A stretch of 23,997 nt of DNA from contig MNCI01015593.1 of the NCBI GenBank assembly GCA_015680685.1, positions 7,087 to 31,083 of the forward strand. Reading direction: 5' to 3'. The notes under the pieces are model-generated. The model searched no databases and was not told the origin of the DNA. It saw only the letters and a list, made by a program, of their open reading frames with translations. Below, one piece after another: positions 1 through 8,189 of this stretch (positions are counted from its first letter, which is position 1; each line of letters opens with the position of its first letter). The position numbers were made by a program, and so were the translations under genes. This DNA is from Gnetum montanum. Taxonomy: Eukaryota; Streptophyta; Gnetopsida; Gnetales; Gnetaceae.

Positions 1-1182
1 CCCGCCTATGTGGCTTACAAGAACCAACATGTTGCCAAACAAAAGGCAATAACGGAAACTGTGGCCGCAAGCACAAAAACAACTAACACTAGTACCAACC
101 CGCCTGCAACAACAGGGGCCACCTTAAGGTCCAATTTTCAATGCAAGGATCACTCTAAGTACACATCACTACCTTCGTGACCTTCGGAACTACTAGAGCA
201 CCTCCTTAAGGCCGGGAAAATCTAATACAAACACGTAGCGGAGACTGCTCACCGCTGACATGATAGGTACTGCAAACTACTGAGGAATCCCACCTTAGCA
301 GCACCAAATGAGCCCCCAGTTCCACGACACTTCAAGCTAGACCAATTCTGTCATTACCACCAGATGTCTGGTCACAATACCGACACCTGTCGTGCGTTAA
401 AGGATGATCTACAAGCAATGATAGAACGGGGCCAACTGAACATCAACGCCCTGAATCAACCACGGACAAATGATGCCCCCTATGTCATAAAGTCCATTAG
501 CATAGATAGTGAGCCTAAACCTGTGCAGCAACCTTTTGTGATTCGTGTACCTCCCAACAAGGCAACAATCCCATCCACCTCCATGGGCAAGGGGCCTCCC
601 ATTGTCATCAAGGTGCCACCTAGAGCACCGACGACACCTTTCGTGGTCAAAGTACCACCGCCTCAGACGTCCGCTAAGACGTTAAACTGGCAAGATTCAA
701 CGCAATCTTGAGCACCGAAAACACCCTTTGTGGTCAAAGTACTACGAAAAACGTCCGCTAAGACATGAAACTGGCACAATTCACCAACGACAACTATAAA
801 GAAACCTTTCGTTATCAAGGTGCCACAATAGGCTAGTCAAACAACAACAACACCTCCTAAACTACCATTTGTCATAAAGGTGCCACCACGCAATGGCCCC
901 TCACCTACCCAGAGCCCAACCATAGGAAACGTCTCAATCTCTCCTCCCTCAAGAGTCAACCTTGCCAACAACAGGGATAAGCCTACCAAATGGCAGCAGA
1001 AGAGGAAAAACGAGCAACGAACAATACTCGCAGCTGAAACAAAGGACACACCTAGTATACAACAACTAAAAACTGGGGGCCCTGCCCCTAATCCCAAACA
1101 AACCAGGCCTAAGCCCTCAACCCACACAGAGGCAACCAACACAACGACAGATAACACGGACTTTATAGCTACACTGGCCTAG
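1..1182 (+). pseudogene. gag: Gag region of element A (C-terminal part), broken by stops
   Basis: Gag packages element RNA into virus-like particles in the cytoplasm. Frame 1 runs through the whole segment into the protease but holds seven in-frame stops (TGA 178, TAA 223, TGA 256, TGA 709, TGA 766, TAG 829, TAG 1180). A zinc-knuckle-like motif FCHYHxxxGHxxxxC lies at 346-390, followed by a conserved helix-like stretch (LKDDLQAMIERGQL); element C has the matching segment at about 16575-16670. Downstream, a hydrophobic peptide of the form PFVIKVPP recurs about six times (532-890). Two copies of the ~23-bp motif found in the array at 2117-2565 lie inside the coding sequence (669-691, 753-775). 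The N-terminal capsid part is outside the window. The family assignment is inference from motif layout. Confidence 0.78.
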
Positions 1183-2133
1183 GTGAAACAAACGCTCAAA
1201 CAAAAGAATACAACCATGAGCTTGTACGATTTGGTCATGACATCATCAGCTCATCGCGATGCCTTAGCGCAAACGTTAGCATCCATTCCTGTTACAGAGG
1301 ACATCCCTGCTAACATGGAATCCATCCGTACAACGATTTCACAACACACACCACAAGGATTGGGTTCAAACACCTTAGCCTTTCGTGATGATGCAGTTAA
1401 ACGTAATCCTGAACGAGGGGATGTCACAACAACTCCATTATCGATTAGTGTACGTGTTGGGAAATGTACCATTCGCAGAGTGCACATTGATGATGGCACG
1501 ACAACAAACGTAGTTCTATACTCTGTCATCAACAAACTAGGCATGGAAGATGAGATCATGCCAACAAAAACCATGTGTTTAAAATCTTTTAATGGATCAT
1601 GTGTCACAGTTAAGGGCAAAATCAACTTAGCCTTTGTGGCAGGTGAACAATTCCCCACTAGCACAGAATTCACTGTCATAGAAGAGATGCCCAGTTTCAA
1701 CATGATTCTTGGTAGACCTTGGCTAGCACAACAACGAGTCGTTTCCTCATCGATACATCAAGAAATCTGCCTTCCATATGAAGGCGGACAAGTCATTATA
1801 TATGGAGACAACACTCCTTTTCAAGCTGACCACAACATAGACATGTCACAGGTCTTAAAAGAGGAGCCTCTTGAAGCAACACCCATAATAACAAACACAA
1901 CACCTAGAGCTAAAATGCCCGAACAAGGGGCAAAAACTGAAAGCCTCCTAGAGCAAACTAGCACGCCTCCTAGACCATGTCTGACTAAGAAACAACTGCA
2001 TAATCAAGACTCCCCTACGGCTAAAGACACGTCTAACCTCCGCCCACTCCTCACCTTTGTTCGTTGTGCATCCGTCACCTTAGTTTGCATTGTACTAGCT
2101 TACGCGCTTGCATGCGGCCCGAAAAGGCCTTAA
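1183..2133 (+). CDS. Aspartic protease (retropepsin) region of element A, open frame
   Basis: This 316-codon open stretch continues the gag frame after the TAG at 1180. Retropepsins cut the Gag-Pol polyprotein into mature proteins. The flap-and-active-site region reads RRVHIDDGTTTNV (about 1474-1512), where the usual D-S/T-G triad appears as D-D-G. The conserved C-terminal signature ILGRPWL follows at about 1706-1726, at normal retropepsin spacing. After the protease come about 90 polar residues and then a hydrophobic segment (VTLVCIVLAYALACG) just before the stop; element C lacks it. The first Met at 1183 is only the first codon after a stop; the protease was probably made as part of Gag-Pro. 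The TAA stop lies inside a ~23-bp motif copy. An open frame here is unusual given the heavy decay upstream. Confidence 0.8.
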   Translation: MKQTLKQKNTTMSLYDLVMTSSAHRDALAQTLASIPVTEDIPANMESIRTTISQHTPQGLGSNTLAFRDDAVKRNPERGDVTTTPLSISVRVGKCTIRRVHIDDGTTTNVVLYSVINKLGMEDEIMPTKTMCLKSFNGSCVTVKGKINLAFVAGEQFPTSTEFTVIEEMPSFNMILGRPWLAQQRVVSSSIHQEICLPYEGGQVIIYGDNTPFQADHNIDMSQVLKEEPLEATPIITNTTPRAKMPEQGAKTESLLEQTSTPPRPCLTKKQLHNQDSPTAKDTSNLRPLLTFVRCASVTLVCIVLAYALACGPKRP

Positions 2134-2565
2134 ACTACCACCTTTTCACATTATTTTCCATTCACTTGTGCATTTCGATTCATGTTTTCTACAGTGGCTA
2201 TTTAACATCATTTTCTCTAGTTGCTTTTGTTTATAGGATCACATAGATGCACATGCATGCATCCACACTCCGTCCTGGCATCATGACGATAAACTGATAT
2301 CACAGCTCGTCCTCGCATCATGACGATAAACTGATACCATGGAACATCCGCAATGACAATAAACTAGCACCCATCCAGTATGACATTAAACTGCCATAGT
2401 TTCATTCATCAAAGTCCACTAAGACTATAAACTAGCGTGCCTCTTCATAGTCCGCCACGACTATAAACTAGCATGGTACCGTCCACTACGACGATAAACT
2501 GGCAACGTCCAACGGGTTATGACGTAAAACTAACCCACGATAGTCCGCTAAGACTATAAACTGGC
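2117..2565 (+). repeat. Array of ~23-bp motifs, consensus near GTCCGCNANGACNATAAACT
   Basis: Nine copies start near 2272, 2309, 2346, 2373, 2414, 2450, 2481, 2507 and 2543, spaced 26-41 bp. A diverged copy at 2117-2139 carries the protease stop codon. The core TAAACT plus the preceding GAC is the best conserved part; the sequence between cores is not conserved. The layout superficially resembles a CRISPR array, but repeats and spacers are irregular and the setting is a plant element. Further copies occur in gag of A (669, 753) and around the antisense gene in C (18271, 18297, 18399, 18428, 21628, 21656). Function unknown. Confidence 0.85.
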
Positions 2566-3053
2566 AAGATCATTTCTGGCACATTCATCTACGGCTGTAA
2601 TTCATGACATTTCTTCATCAATGCCTGCTGCATCATTCATCACACCAGATCTGACAGCACTATTGCTGCTCATTTTGTTTGCCTTAAGTTTCACATGGGG
2701 CCTCCATTGGCATCAGTCACATTCATGTCTGAAGTGTTCACTAACTCATTTACTTGTGGTTTTCTTGTCTTCTTCAAGTTGTGTTTGCAGGATGACACCC
2801 AGTGGTGCTTGTACATCGATACACTTCATCACGGTGACAAGGTGCCACATTGTTTCTAACGCACACAACCAGGTTAATCAATCTGTTCACTAGTACATTC
2901 CCCATTCGCAATACATTGTCCATTCCCCCAACACTCTTGTTCCCTTTCCTACCCAGTTACAGTTCCCAGTACACCCCAAAACTTGGAGCACACTATTACA
3001 TGCTGTGGCACTCTCAAGCAACTGCAACACACAATATGGCAAATGAACATGAG

Positions 3054-3170
3054 CGCAAAAAAAAAGAAATTGAAAGAAAACTTTTGTCGAAAAAAGAAGA
3101 AAAAAATGAAACAAAAGAAAAAAAAAAGAAAAAGAAAGAAAAAGATAAAAGCAAAGAGCAAAGAGCAAAA
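3054..3170 (+). repeat. A/G-rich low-complexity tract
   Basis: About 115 bp is almost entirely purine on the + strand, made of runs of A interrupted by G. It encodes only spurious Lys/Glu-rich peptides on + and Phe-rich ones on the other strand. It lies 540 bp before the LTR, too far to be the plus-strand primer, which is at 3710-3718. Confidence 0.7.
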
Positions 3171-3222
3171 TGAACCACAAGACCCTTGGCACGTCCCATA
3201 AGCCTCAGGCGGGAAGGCAGTT

Positions 3223-3424
3223 GTCTTGGAAACAAACACTCATGTCTCAAAGCTCAAGTAACATCTCATTGCGTAGCTTTGGCTCTCCACCAACAGGTTT
3301 TCTTTAACACCAAACAAAGGGCCTGTTCCTCCAGAGAACGTAACCCACCATCACATGGCCAACAAGTCCTCTTAAACACTAAACAAGAGTCTTGTTCCGC
3401 CAAAGGATGCACATCTCATGCCTT
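3223..3424 (+). repeat. Tandem repeat of about 69 bp, two clear copies plus one diverged
   Basis: The clear copies begin at 3291 (CAACAGGTTTTCTTTAACAC) and 3360 (CAACAAGTCCTCTTAAACAC), a 69-bp period. A weaker match precedes them at about 3223-3290, based mainly on a shared ACATCTCAT segment. No function is evident. Confidence 0.6.
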
Positions 3425-3709
3425 GATTCTGAGTCTGCTAAAAAATGGCTATTGTCAAGGATCAGCATGAACCGTATACACACCAGAGCATCCCCTTTAC
3501 TATGCATAATCCCTTGATCACGTCCCAAGCCCAACAATTTTCATTTTCCTATCCAGCTACAAACTTCATTTCCCCAATCCCATGTACTACTGAACAAAGT
3601 GCGATGACATCAGGCCAAGCGCTAAAGGATAATGTTTGCACCTTGTTTGCTTGTGGTGTTTTGTACTTCTTTGTTGACGCCTCTCGGCTCAATTCCTCCA
3701 GAAATCAAC

Positions 3710-3718
3710 AAAAAGGGG
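3710..3718 (+). promoter_or_regulatory. Polypurine tract of element A (plus-strand primer)
   Basis: AAAAAGGGG lies four bases before the TG that opens the 3' LTR at 3723. Position and composition fit the RNase H-resistant primer for plus-strand DNA synthesis. Confidence 0.7.
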
Positions 3719-4050
3719 CCAATGAAACACCACAAAAAATTTTGGCTAACACTTGTAGATAGAAATTAAGCTAAGTCATGTTGGTCCTCAGCATGACCAA
3801 GCTTGAAAGCCTCAAAAATAGCATCAAACAAAGTCAAAGCAAGCAAGTAAAAGTTCCCTGGGACTCACAGAAGGCTACGATGACATCTGGCATCAAACTT
3901 GGTGAATCTTGAGCTCAAAATACTTGGTTTTCACTAAGTATGCATCCTGTACATTGGCCTATACACGCCCAGCGTATAGCCCAGCGTACAGCAACTTTCG
4001 GGCCCCAGAAATGAGTATACATTGTGCTACACACTAAGCGTATATGCTGC

Positions 4051-4166
4051 TACAGTGTCATAGCGTAAGCTACAGTGTCACAGCAGAAGTTACAGTGTTC
4101 CAGCGTAACTACTACAGTGTTCCAGCGTAAATGCTACAGTGTTCCAGCGTAACTGCTACAGTGTTA
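4051..4166 (+). repeat. U3 minirepeat array, 20-22-bp unit TACAGTGTTCCAGCGTAA
   Basis: Six units begin at 4051, 4071, 4091, 4113, 4135 and 4157, with periods 20, 20, 22, 22 and 22. The array lies 150-270 bp upstream of the TATA box, the usual place for LTR enhancers. It is absent from the U3 of element C. Confidence 0.85.
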
Positions 4167-4168
4167 CA

Positions 4169-4325
4169 GCGTATACGCCCACCCCACAGCGTATACACCC
4201 CGGCGTATACGCCAGCAAATGTAACACTTGTAAATTAAATCCGGCCTAATGTAGCGTATACGCCCAGCGTATACGCCCACGTGTCTCCCAACCTGAATTC
4301 CCCAGTAAAACCCGTCTATAAAAGG
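4169..4325 (+). promoter_or_regulatory. LTR A promoter: four GCGTATACGC palindromes and a TATA box
   Basis: Perfect 10-bp palindromes start at 4169, 4203, 4254 and 4267; the second extends to the 12-bp GGCGTATACGCC. A TATA box (TATAAAAGG) follows at 4317-4325, so transcription should start near 4350. Repeated perfect dyads next to a TATA box suggest binding sites for a dimeric factor; that is inference. Confidence 0.7.
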
Positions 4326-4900
4326 CCCAGTTTTCCATGAAACCAGGGGTCAGAGGGCGGTTGGCAAAAAAAGACTCCCAAAGGAGACAAGAGCCATTTA
4401 CGCTGCAGACCAGAGCTCAAAAACCCTCTTACGCTGGAGAGCCCAGTACGCTGTACACACAGTCTCTACGCTCCGCCTGCCTTGCGAACCAGCTGAGTCA
4501 TTCCTGCACACGCCGAGGCCTTTCGTCCACCTTGTGTCAAAGCCACAACTGCATTTGGACCGGTGCACTTTGTAATCAATTCTAAATACAAAACAGTTTA
4601 CATTTTGCTCAGATTTATTGCAGTTTTCTTTGTTTTTCAGTTTACGTTTACAGGCTCATTTACATTATCGTTCTTTTTTACGGTTTACATTTAACGTGCA
4701 TTGTTTACGTATAACCCAACGTGTTGTAGCGGCAAACGTTGTGGAAGTCCTTGTTTGATCCGCGTGCAGACCATTCAAGGCACTCTACGTTCATTTGTTC
4801 CAGCTTGCCCTCAAGCAGAGGCAGGGTCGACTGTGCTTGTTTGTAGATCTGTCGGTGCTCGTAACGTTCCAGCCTTGCACCGATGATTTCGGTCGGTACA

Positions 4901-5291
4901 GTCTTGTCTTGAGCTTGGGCTCCATTGTGAGTAATTGAGGATTAAGAGAGGACAAGTGAGACCTTTAAGATCTTTTGAAGAGTTGTGAGTTAAGCTTGGC
5001 TCCTCATCTTTGATGTATTTTGAGAATTATCTTAATATAAGAAAGCTAAACTTCATTTTATTGTATCATTATTATTTTCTAAGCTATACCTTCTTGGAAG
5101 TTGCGGGTTGGGTCCTATTGGGGTATATTGATGTGCAACACCCTTGCACTAGATTGGTATCAGAGCCAAGGTTTGCAGGTTTCCAAACTTCTATTTTGAA
5201 GCTTGGAATTTTCTTTGAATGAAAGGAACACTATTGTAGATATTTGTGTATCTACTTTTGGATATCATTCTTGTTGCTTTAGGTATGAGTT
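4901..5291 (+). mobile_element. Element D remnant: LTR end, primer site and leader
   Basis: The primer-binding site at 5155 shows that sequence up to about 5148 (ending CTTGCA) is the 3' end of an LTR, and that 5168-5291 is leader. The start of that LTR is missing because element A ends at 4900, so A probably inserted into this LTR. The leader is cut at 5292 by the LTR of element B. Its superfamily cannot be told, since no coding part is left. Confidence 0.6.
5155..5167 (+). promoter_or_regulatory. Primer-binding site of element D, initiator tRNA-Met
   Basis: TGGTATCAGAGCC is the standard complement of the 3' end of plant initiator tRNA-Met, the most common minus-strand primer in plant LTR retrotransposons. 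Confidence 0.85.
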
Positions 5292-5535
5292 TGATGAGGA
5301 CATCACCCAACCAATGTCTAAACCTCAATATGTTTGTGCATAGATGTTTGTGTGTTGTTGTGTTTGTCTTTTAATGTTGTTTTGTTGATGATGATCTTAG
5401 GGTATTTTGACATGTTTAGGAGTGTCTTGGGTCTAGTTTGATGACTTTAGAGTGTTCTAGGGGCTATGGGAACTTGTTTGAAGGTGTCTAGAGGTTCCAT
5501 GCCTTGAAACAAGCATCTTTGTATTTTGGCCTTGC

Positions 5536-5690
5536 ACAAGATACGTCTCATCTACAAAGGAGACATCTCATTTGTAAGCAAGATGTCTCATCTACACTAT
5601 AGATGTCTCTACTAAGACGTCCCACATGATTTGAAGATGTCTACTCTACGACCTCTACACTTGAGAGAGACATATCCTGTTTCTCGAAAC
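5536..5690 (+). repeat. U3 repeats in LTR B, unit near AGATGTCTCATCTAC
   Basis: Four to five imperfect copies of a GATGTCTCATCTAC-like unit occur at about 20-30-bp spacing, beginning near 5540, 5561, 5580, 5602 and 5635. They lie 75-230 bp upstream of the TATA box and are probably enhancer repeats. Confidence 0.6.
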
Positions 5691-5762
5691 ATCTTCCATG
5701 GATTTTAACAAACATTAAATTGAATGATAAATTCAAGGGAAGATGAAGAGACCGGGGAAAGG

Positions 5763-5770
5763 TATAAATA
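5763..5770 (+). promoter_or_regulatory. TATA box of LTR B
   Basis: TATAAATA within GGTATAAATAG lies about 305 bp before the LTR end, giving an R-U5 part of roughly 275 bp. Confidence 0.65.
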
Positions 5771-6070
5771 GATCTCTTAGGCATTCAATTTGATTAGGAG
5801 ATTCAAAAGAAAGTCTAGGAAGAGAGAGGTGACTAAGAGAAGAGTAGAGAGAGAAGAGTCTTGGCAAGGTGCCTTGATCATCATCCTTTTGAGTGTGTGA
5901 GAGTTGGATTGAATCTCTTGTCTATCCTTAGGAATTATGCTTTCTTTCATATGTAAATTCTTCATATGAGCAAGAATAAATCTTTCATTTTCATTTTCTT
6001 GTTCAAATTTGCTATTTTGTAACTTTAAGAGAGCTTGGATTGTAGAATCCATGCAAGATCCTCATCAAAT

Positions 6071-6081
6071 TGGTATCAGAG
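6071..6081 (+). promoter_or_regulatory. Primer-binding site of element B, initiator tRNA-Met
   Basis: TGGTATCAGAG follows the LTR end by three bases (AAT) and matches the complement of the initiator tRNA-Met 3' end. The next base already deviates (T instead of C). Confidence 0.82.
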
Positions 6082-6443
6082 TAGCTTGGAATTGAAGACA
6101 ATTGCATTCAAGTGGATATTTCTCATCTCAATTGCAAAGAATCACTCCAAATCCTTAATTCTCTCTTGCTACTTGTTCTACTCATCCTAGGATTTTAAAA
6201 TTTTCCTTTGATCCATAAGTTTTTTATATCTTTCAAGAATTGAAAGATTATTATGGAATTGAACACCCACTAGCTTGTAATAGCTAGGATTTAAAGATCT
6301 GATGCTTATTTTTCTTAAGATTTGAGAATTTCTTGTGTCATTCCTTGAGAAATCTTGAAAATTTGACCTTTCCTTGTAGAAATTTATGAAAATTATATTT
6401 TAGATCAATTTAGAAGAAGACAATTCAAGCTTTGTTAAGAAAC

Positions 6444-7600
6444 ATGGATGACATGAGAAATGCTCTCAAGCTCATTATTTAGAAAATTGAAAAGCTTGGA
6501 GAGAAAAAAGAACATGCTACTTCACCAAAAGCATTGAAGTAATGGTAAAATTCATGCAATTCTTCACCAAAACTTGCTTCAAAACATTCCTCACTATCAT
6601 CCCTTGAAGATGATATTACTTTTGAAGATGAATACTTTGGAGAAGGAGAAGCTTAAGATGATGTTTTTCTTCATGCTCCTATTGTTAAAAATAAGTCTCA
6701 AGGTTTCGATTTTTATAGGAAAGGAAAGAAAGAACTTCCTTCTAAGCCTCAAAGGAAGCAAGGTGAAGGAATTGAAGTCACTCTTGCAATAGCTTTCATA
6801 ATTGCTTTAAAGATGCCTCATTTTGAAGTCAAATCCTTCAATCGCATGGAAGGAATTGAATCTTTTCTCTCTTTGCTAAAAATGATTAGCAAGTTCTTTG
6901 AACTTGATGTTTGCTAAAACCAAATTAGAAGGCATAGCACTGGTATGGTTGGAAAAGGAAAATCATCCGTACAAGGTGAATAATGATACTCCTATCAAAG
7001 ATTGGTCTTTAATGCAATTCATGCTCAAGCAAAAATTTGAGAAGACTCATCATAGACAAGAGGCCATACAAAAATTGAAGTACCTAAGGCAAGGTGATAA
7101 GAGTATGAATGATTACTACATGGATTTTTGTAAGTCTTTTTATCTTGCAAATGTTTATTAGGATGATTATTAACAAGCATCTAACTTTCAAGGAGGACTT
7201 AAAAGGGAGTATCAAGAAGAGCTAACCTTCTATGAGCCCCAAACATTAGATGAGGATTTTGAATTAACTCTTAAGGCTAAGAAGAAACTCTAAGGATACA
7301 ATAGAGGAATCGAATTTCTAAAGGCAAGGGTTTCAAAGCTTCTAAATGTGAGAAAGAAGCTAAGGAAAAGGGATATGCCAAAGAAGACATAAGAGAAGTT
7401 CAAGGAAGGCCAAGATTCCAAGAAAGACTACTCCAAGAATGAAAAGGATAAAGGAAATGGCTATGCATCTAGACTTCAATGCTTCAATTTTGGTGAAAAG
7501 GAACATAAATAATGGGAGTGTAAAAAGCCAAAGATCTCCTAGGCAAGGAACTTCAGACCTTGGAGAAGAAAGAATCCTATAATGAAGGTAATCCTCATGC
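6444..7600 (+). pseudogene. gag: Gag of element B, degraded
   Basis: A plausible start is the ATG at 6444, 360 bp after the primer site, but the frame breaks after a dozen codons. The best preserved part is 6898-7161 (frame 1), which shows the gag core pattern: LEGIALVWLEK, then W-x(3)-MQFMLKQKFEK, then LRQGDKSMNDYYMDF. A single zinc knuckle follows at 7480-7521 in the same frame. There the second cysteine of C-x2-C-x4-H-x4-C has become phenylalanine (CFNF) and a stop replaces one spacer residue before WEC. More stops lie between core and knuckle. It cannot make a working capsid protein. Confidence 0.75.
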
Positions 7601-8063
7601 ACTAATGATTGAAGATATCACTGAAATTAATTCTTGCACTTTTATGGAAATTGTTAATGCCAATGAAGATCTTAGAAGAAAGATTCTCTTTAGGATTAGA
7701 GCTAACTATCTAGATAGTGGTGAATGAATACACATTTTAATTGATGGTGGTGCTCAAAAAAATATGATTTCTTCAAAGGCTATTTCTAAGCTAGGTTTGA
7801 AGACATTTCCACATCCTAGGCCTTATAGAGTCCATTGGCTATCTAAAGATCATTTCCAAGAGGTTAAGAAGTGTATTTTATCTTTTATAATTAATTATTT
7901 TAAAGACAAGGTACATTGTGACATCCTCCCTATTGATTATGATAATGTTATTTTGGGAAGACCTTGGAACATTCACAAGAAGGATTTTTTTAATAGTGTA
8001 AGAAATGTTTGTTCTATTCTAAGAGAAGATGGAATACATGAACTCATTCCTATGACTTGGTAG
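7601..8063 (+). pseudogene. pol: Aspartic protease region of element B
   Basis: The active-site segment LIDGGAQKNMIS is at about 7738-7773, followed by a helix with LGLKTFPHP and the C-terminal motif VILGRPW (about 7948-7968). Retropepsins normally have D-S/T-G; here it is D-G-G, which may or may not be a mutation. A TGA stop lies in the same frame at about 7724, just before the active site, so the domain is cut off from gag. The frame from 7764 to 8063 is otherwise open. It is followed by about 125 bp of linker with stops before the RT region. Confidence 0.75.
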
Positions 8064-8189
8064 CAGTGTAAAGAAAATGTTCCTATTAATACATCATTGA
8101 TCTTACTTAGTGAGAAAGAGTACCTAAAAGCACATGAAGAGGCTGGGCATACAAATGAACTTCCTCTAGTGGTGAAACGTTTGCATTGA

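Larger units (their letters stand above)
2566..3709 (+). other. Non-coding 3' tail of element A
   Basis: This 1.1-kb stretch between the motif array and the polypurine tract shows no reverse transcriptase, integrase or other recognisable protein in any frame; the short open frames look fortuitous. It contains a purine-rich tract and a two- to three-copy ~69-bp tandem repeat, annotated separately. In a complete Tat/Ogre element the rest of pol would be expected before this point. Confidence 0.6.
1..4900 (+). mobile_element. Element A: 3' part of a Tat/Ogre-like Ty3/gypsy retrotransposon
   Basis: In order the sequence shows a gag region with a zinc-knuckle-like motif, an aspartic protease, a short-motif array, a non-coding tail, a polypurine tract and a 3' LTR. 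Gag and protease share one frame, and their spacing matches element C (14586-18234) domain by domain, so A and C are one family. The 5' LTR, leader and gag N terminus lie left of the window. No reverse transcriptase, RNase H or integrase occurs between protease and LTR, only about 1.6 kb of non-coding DNA, so A is a deleted or non-autonomous derivative. The Tat/Ogre label rests on the gag and protease style and on the extra spacer DNA; no RT was available for placement. Confidence 0.82.
3723..4900 (+). repeat. 3' LTR of element A (1178 bp)
   Basis: The LTR opens with TGAAACACCACAAAA and closes with TTTCGGTCGGTACA. The same ends bound the LTR of element C (12190-14105), which fixes both limits. 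U3 carries a 20-22-bp minirepeat array and GCGTATACGC palindromes, followed by a TATA box at 4317. The last ~345 bp (about 4556-4900) match the end of the C LTR (about 13728-14105), including a shared GGAAGTCCTTG and AAGGCACTCT. The U3 parts do not match. Only one LTR of this copy is in the window, so its age cannot be estimated from LTR divergence. Confidence 0.85.
5292..6067 (+). repeat. 5' LTR of element B (776 bp)
   Basis: The end is fixed by the primer site three bases downstream. The LTR ends GATCCTCATCA, whose reverse complement TGATGAGGATC matches the start TGATGAGGACATC at 5292, giving extended inverted termini. A TATA box lies at 5763. Without the 3' LTR the left boundary is inferred from this terminal symmetry. 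Confidence 0.72.

Noticed and set aside
837-1703. Minus-strand open frames opposite gag and protease of element A
   Set aside because: They are shadows of the + strand frame, with no recognisable domain and no splice or promoter signals.
2272-2565. CRISPR-like look of the ~23-bp motif array
   Set aside because: Cores vary, spacing ranges from 26 to 41 bp, no cas-like gene is present, and the array is part of a plant retrotransposon also found in scattered copies elsewhere in the window.
2850-3250. Several overlapping open frames on both strands with Lys-rich or Phe-rich peptides
   Set aside because: They come from the A/G-rich tract at 3054-3170, which has few stops by composition; no domain or start context supports them.
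5234-5255. TGTAGATATTTGTGTATCTAC as the start of LTR B
   Set aside because: The start at 5292 mirrors the LTR end over nine bases (TGATGAGGA), a better fit than this chance hairpin.
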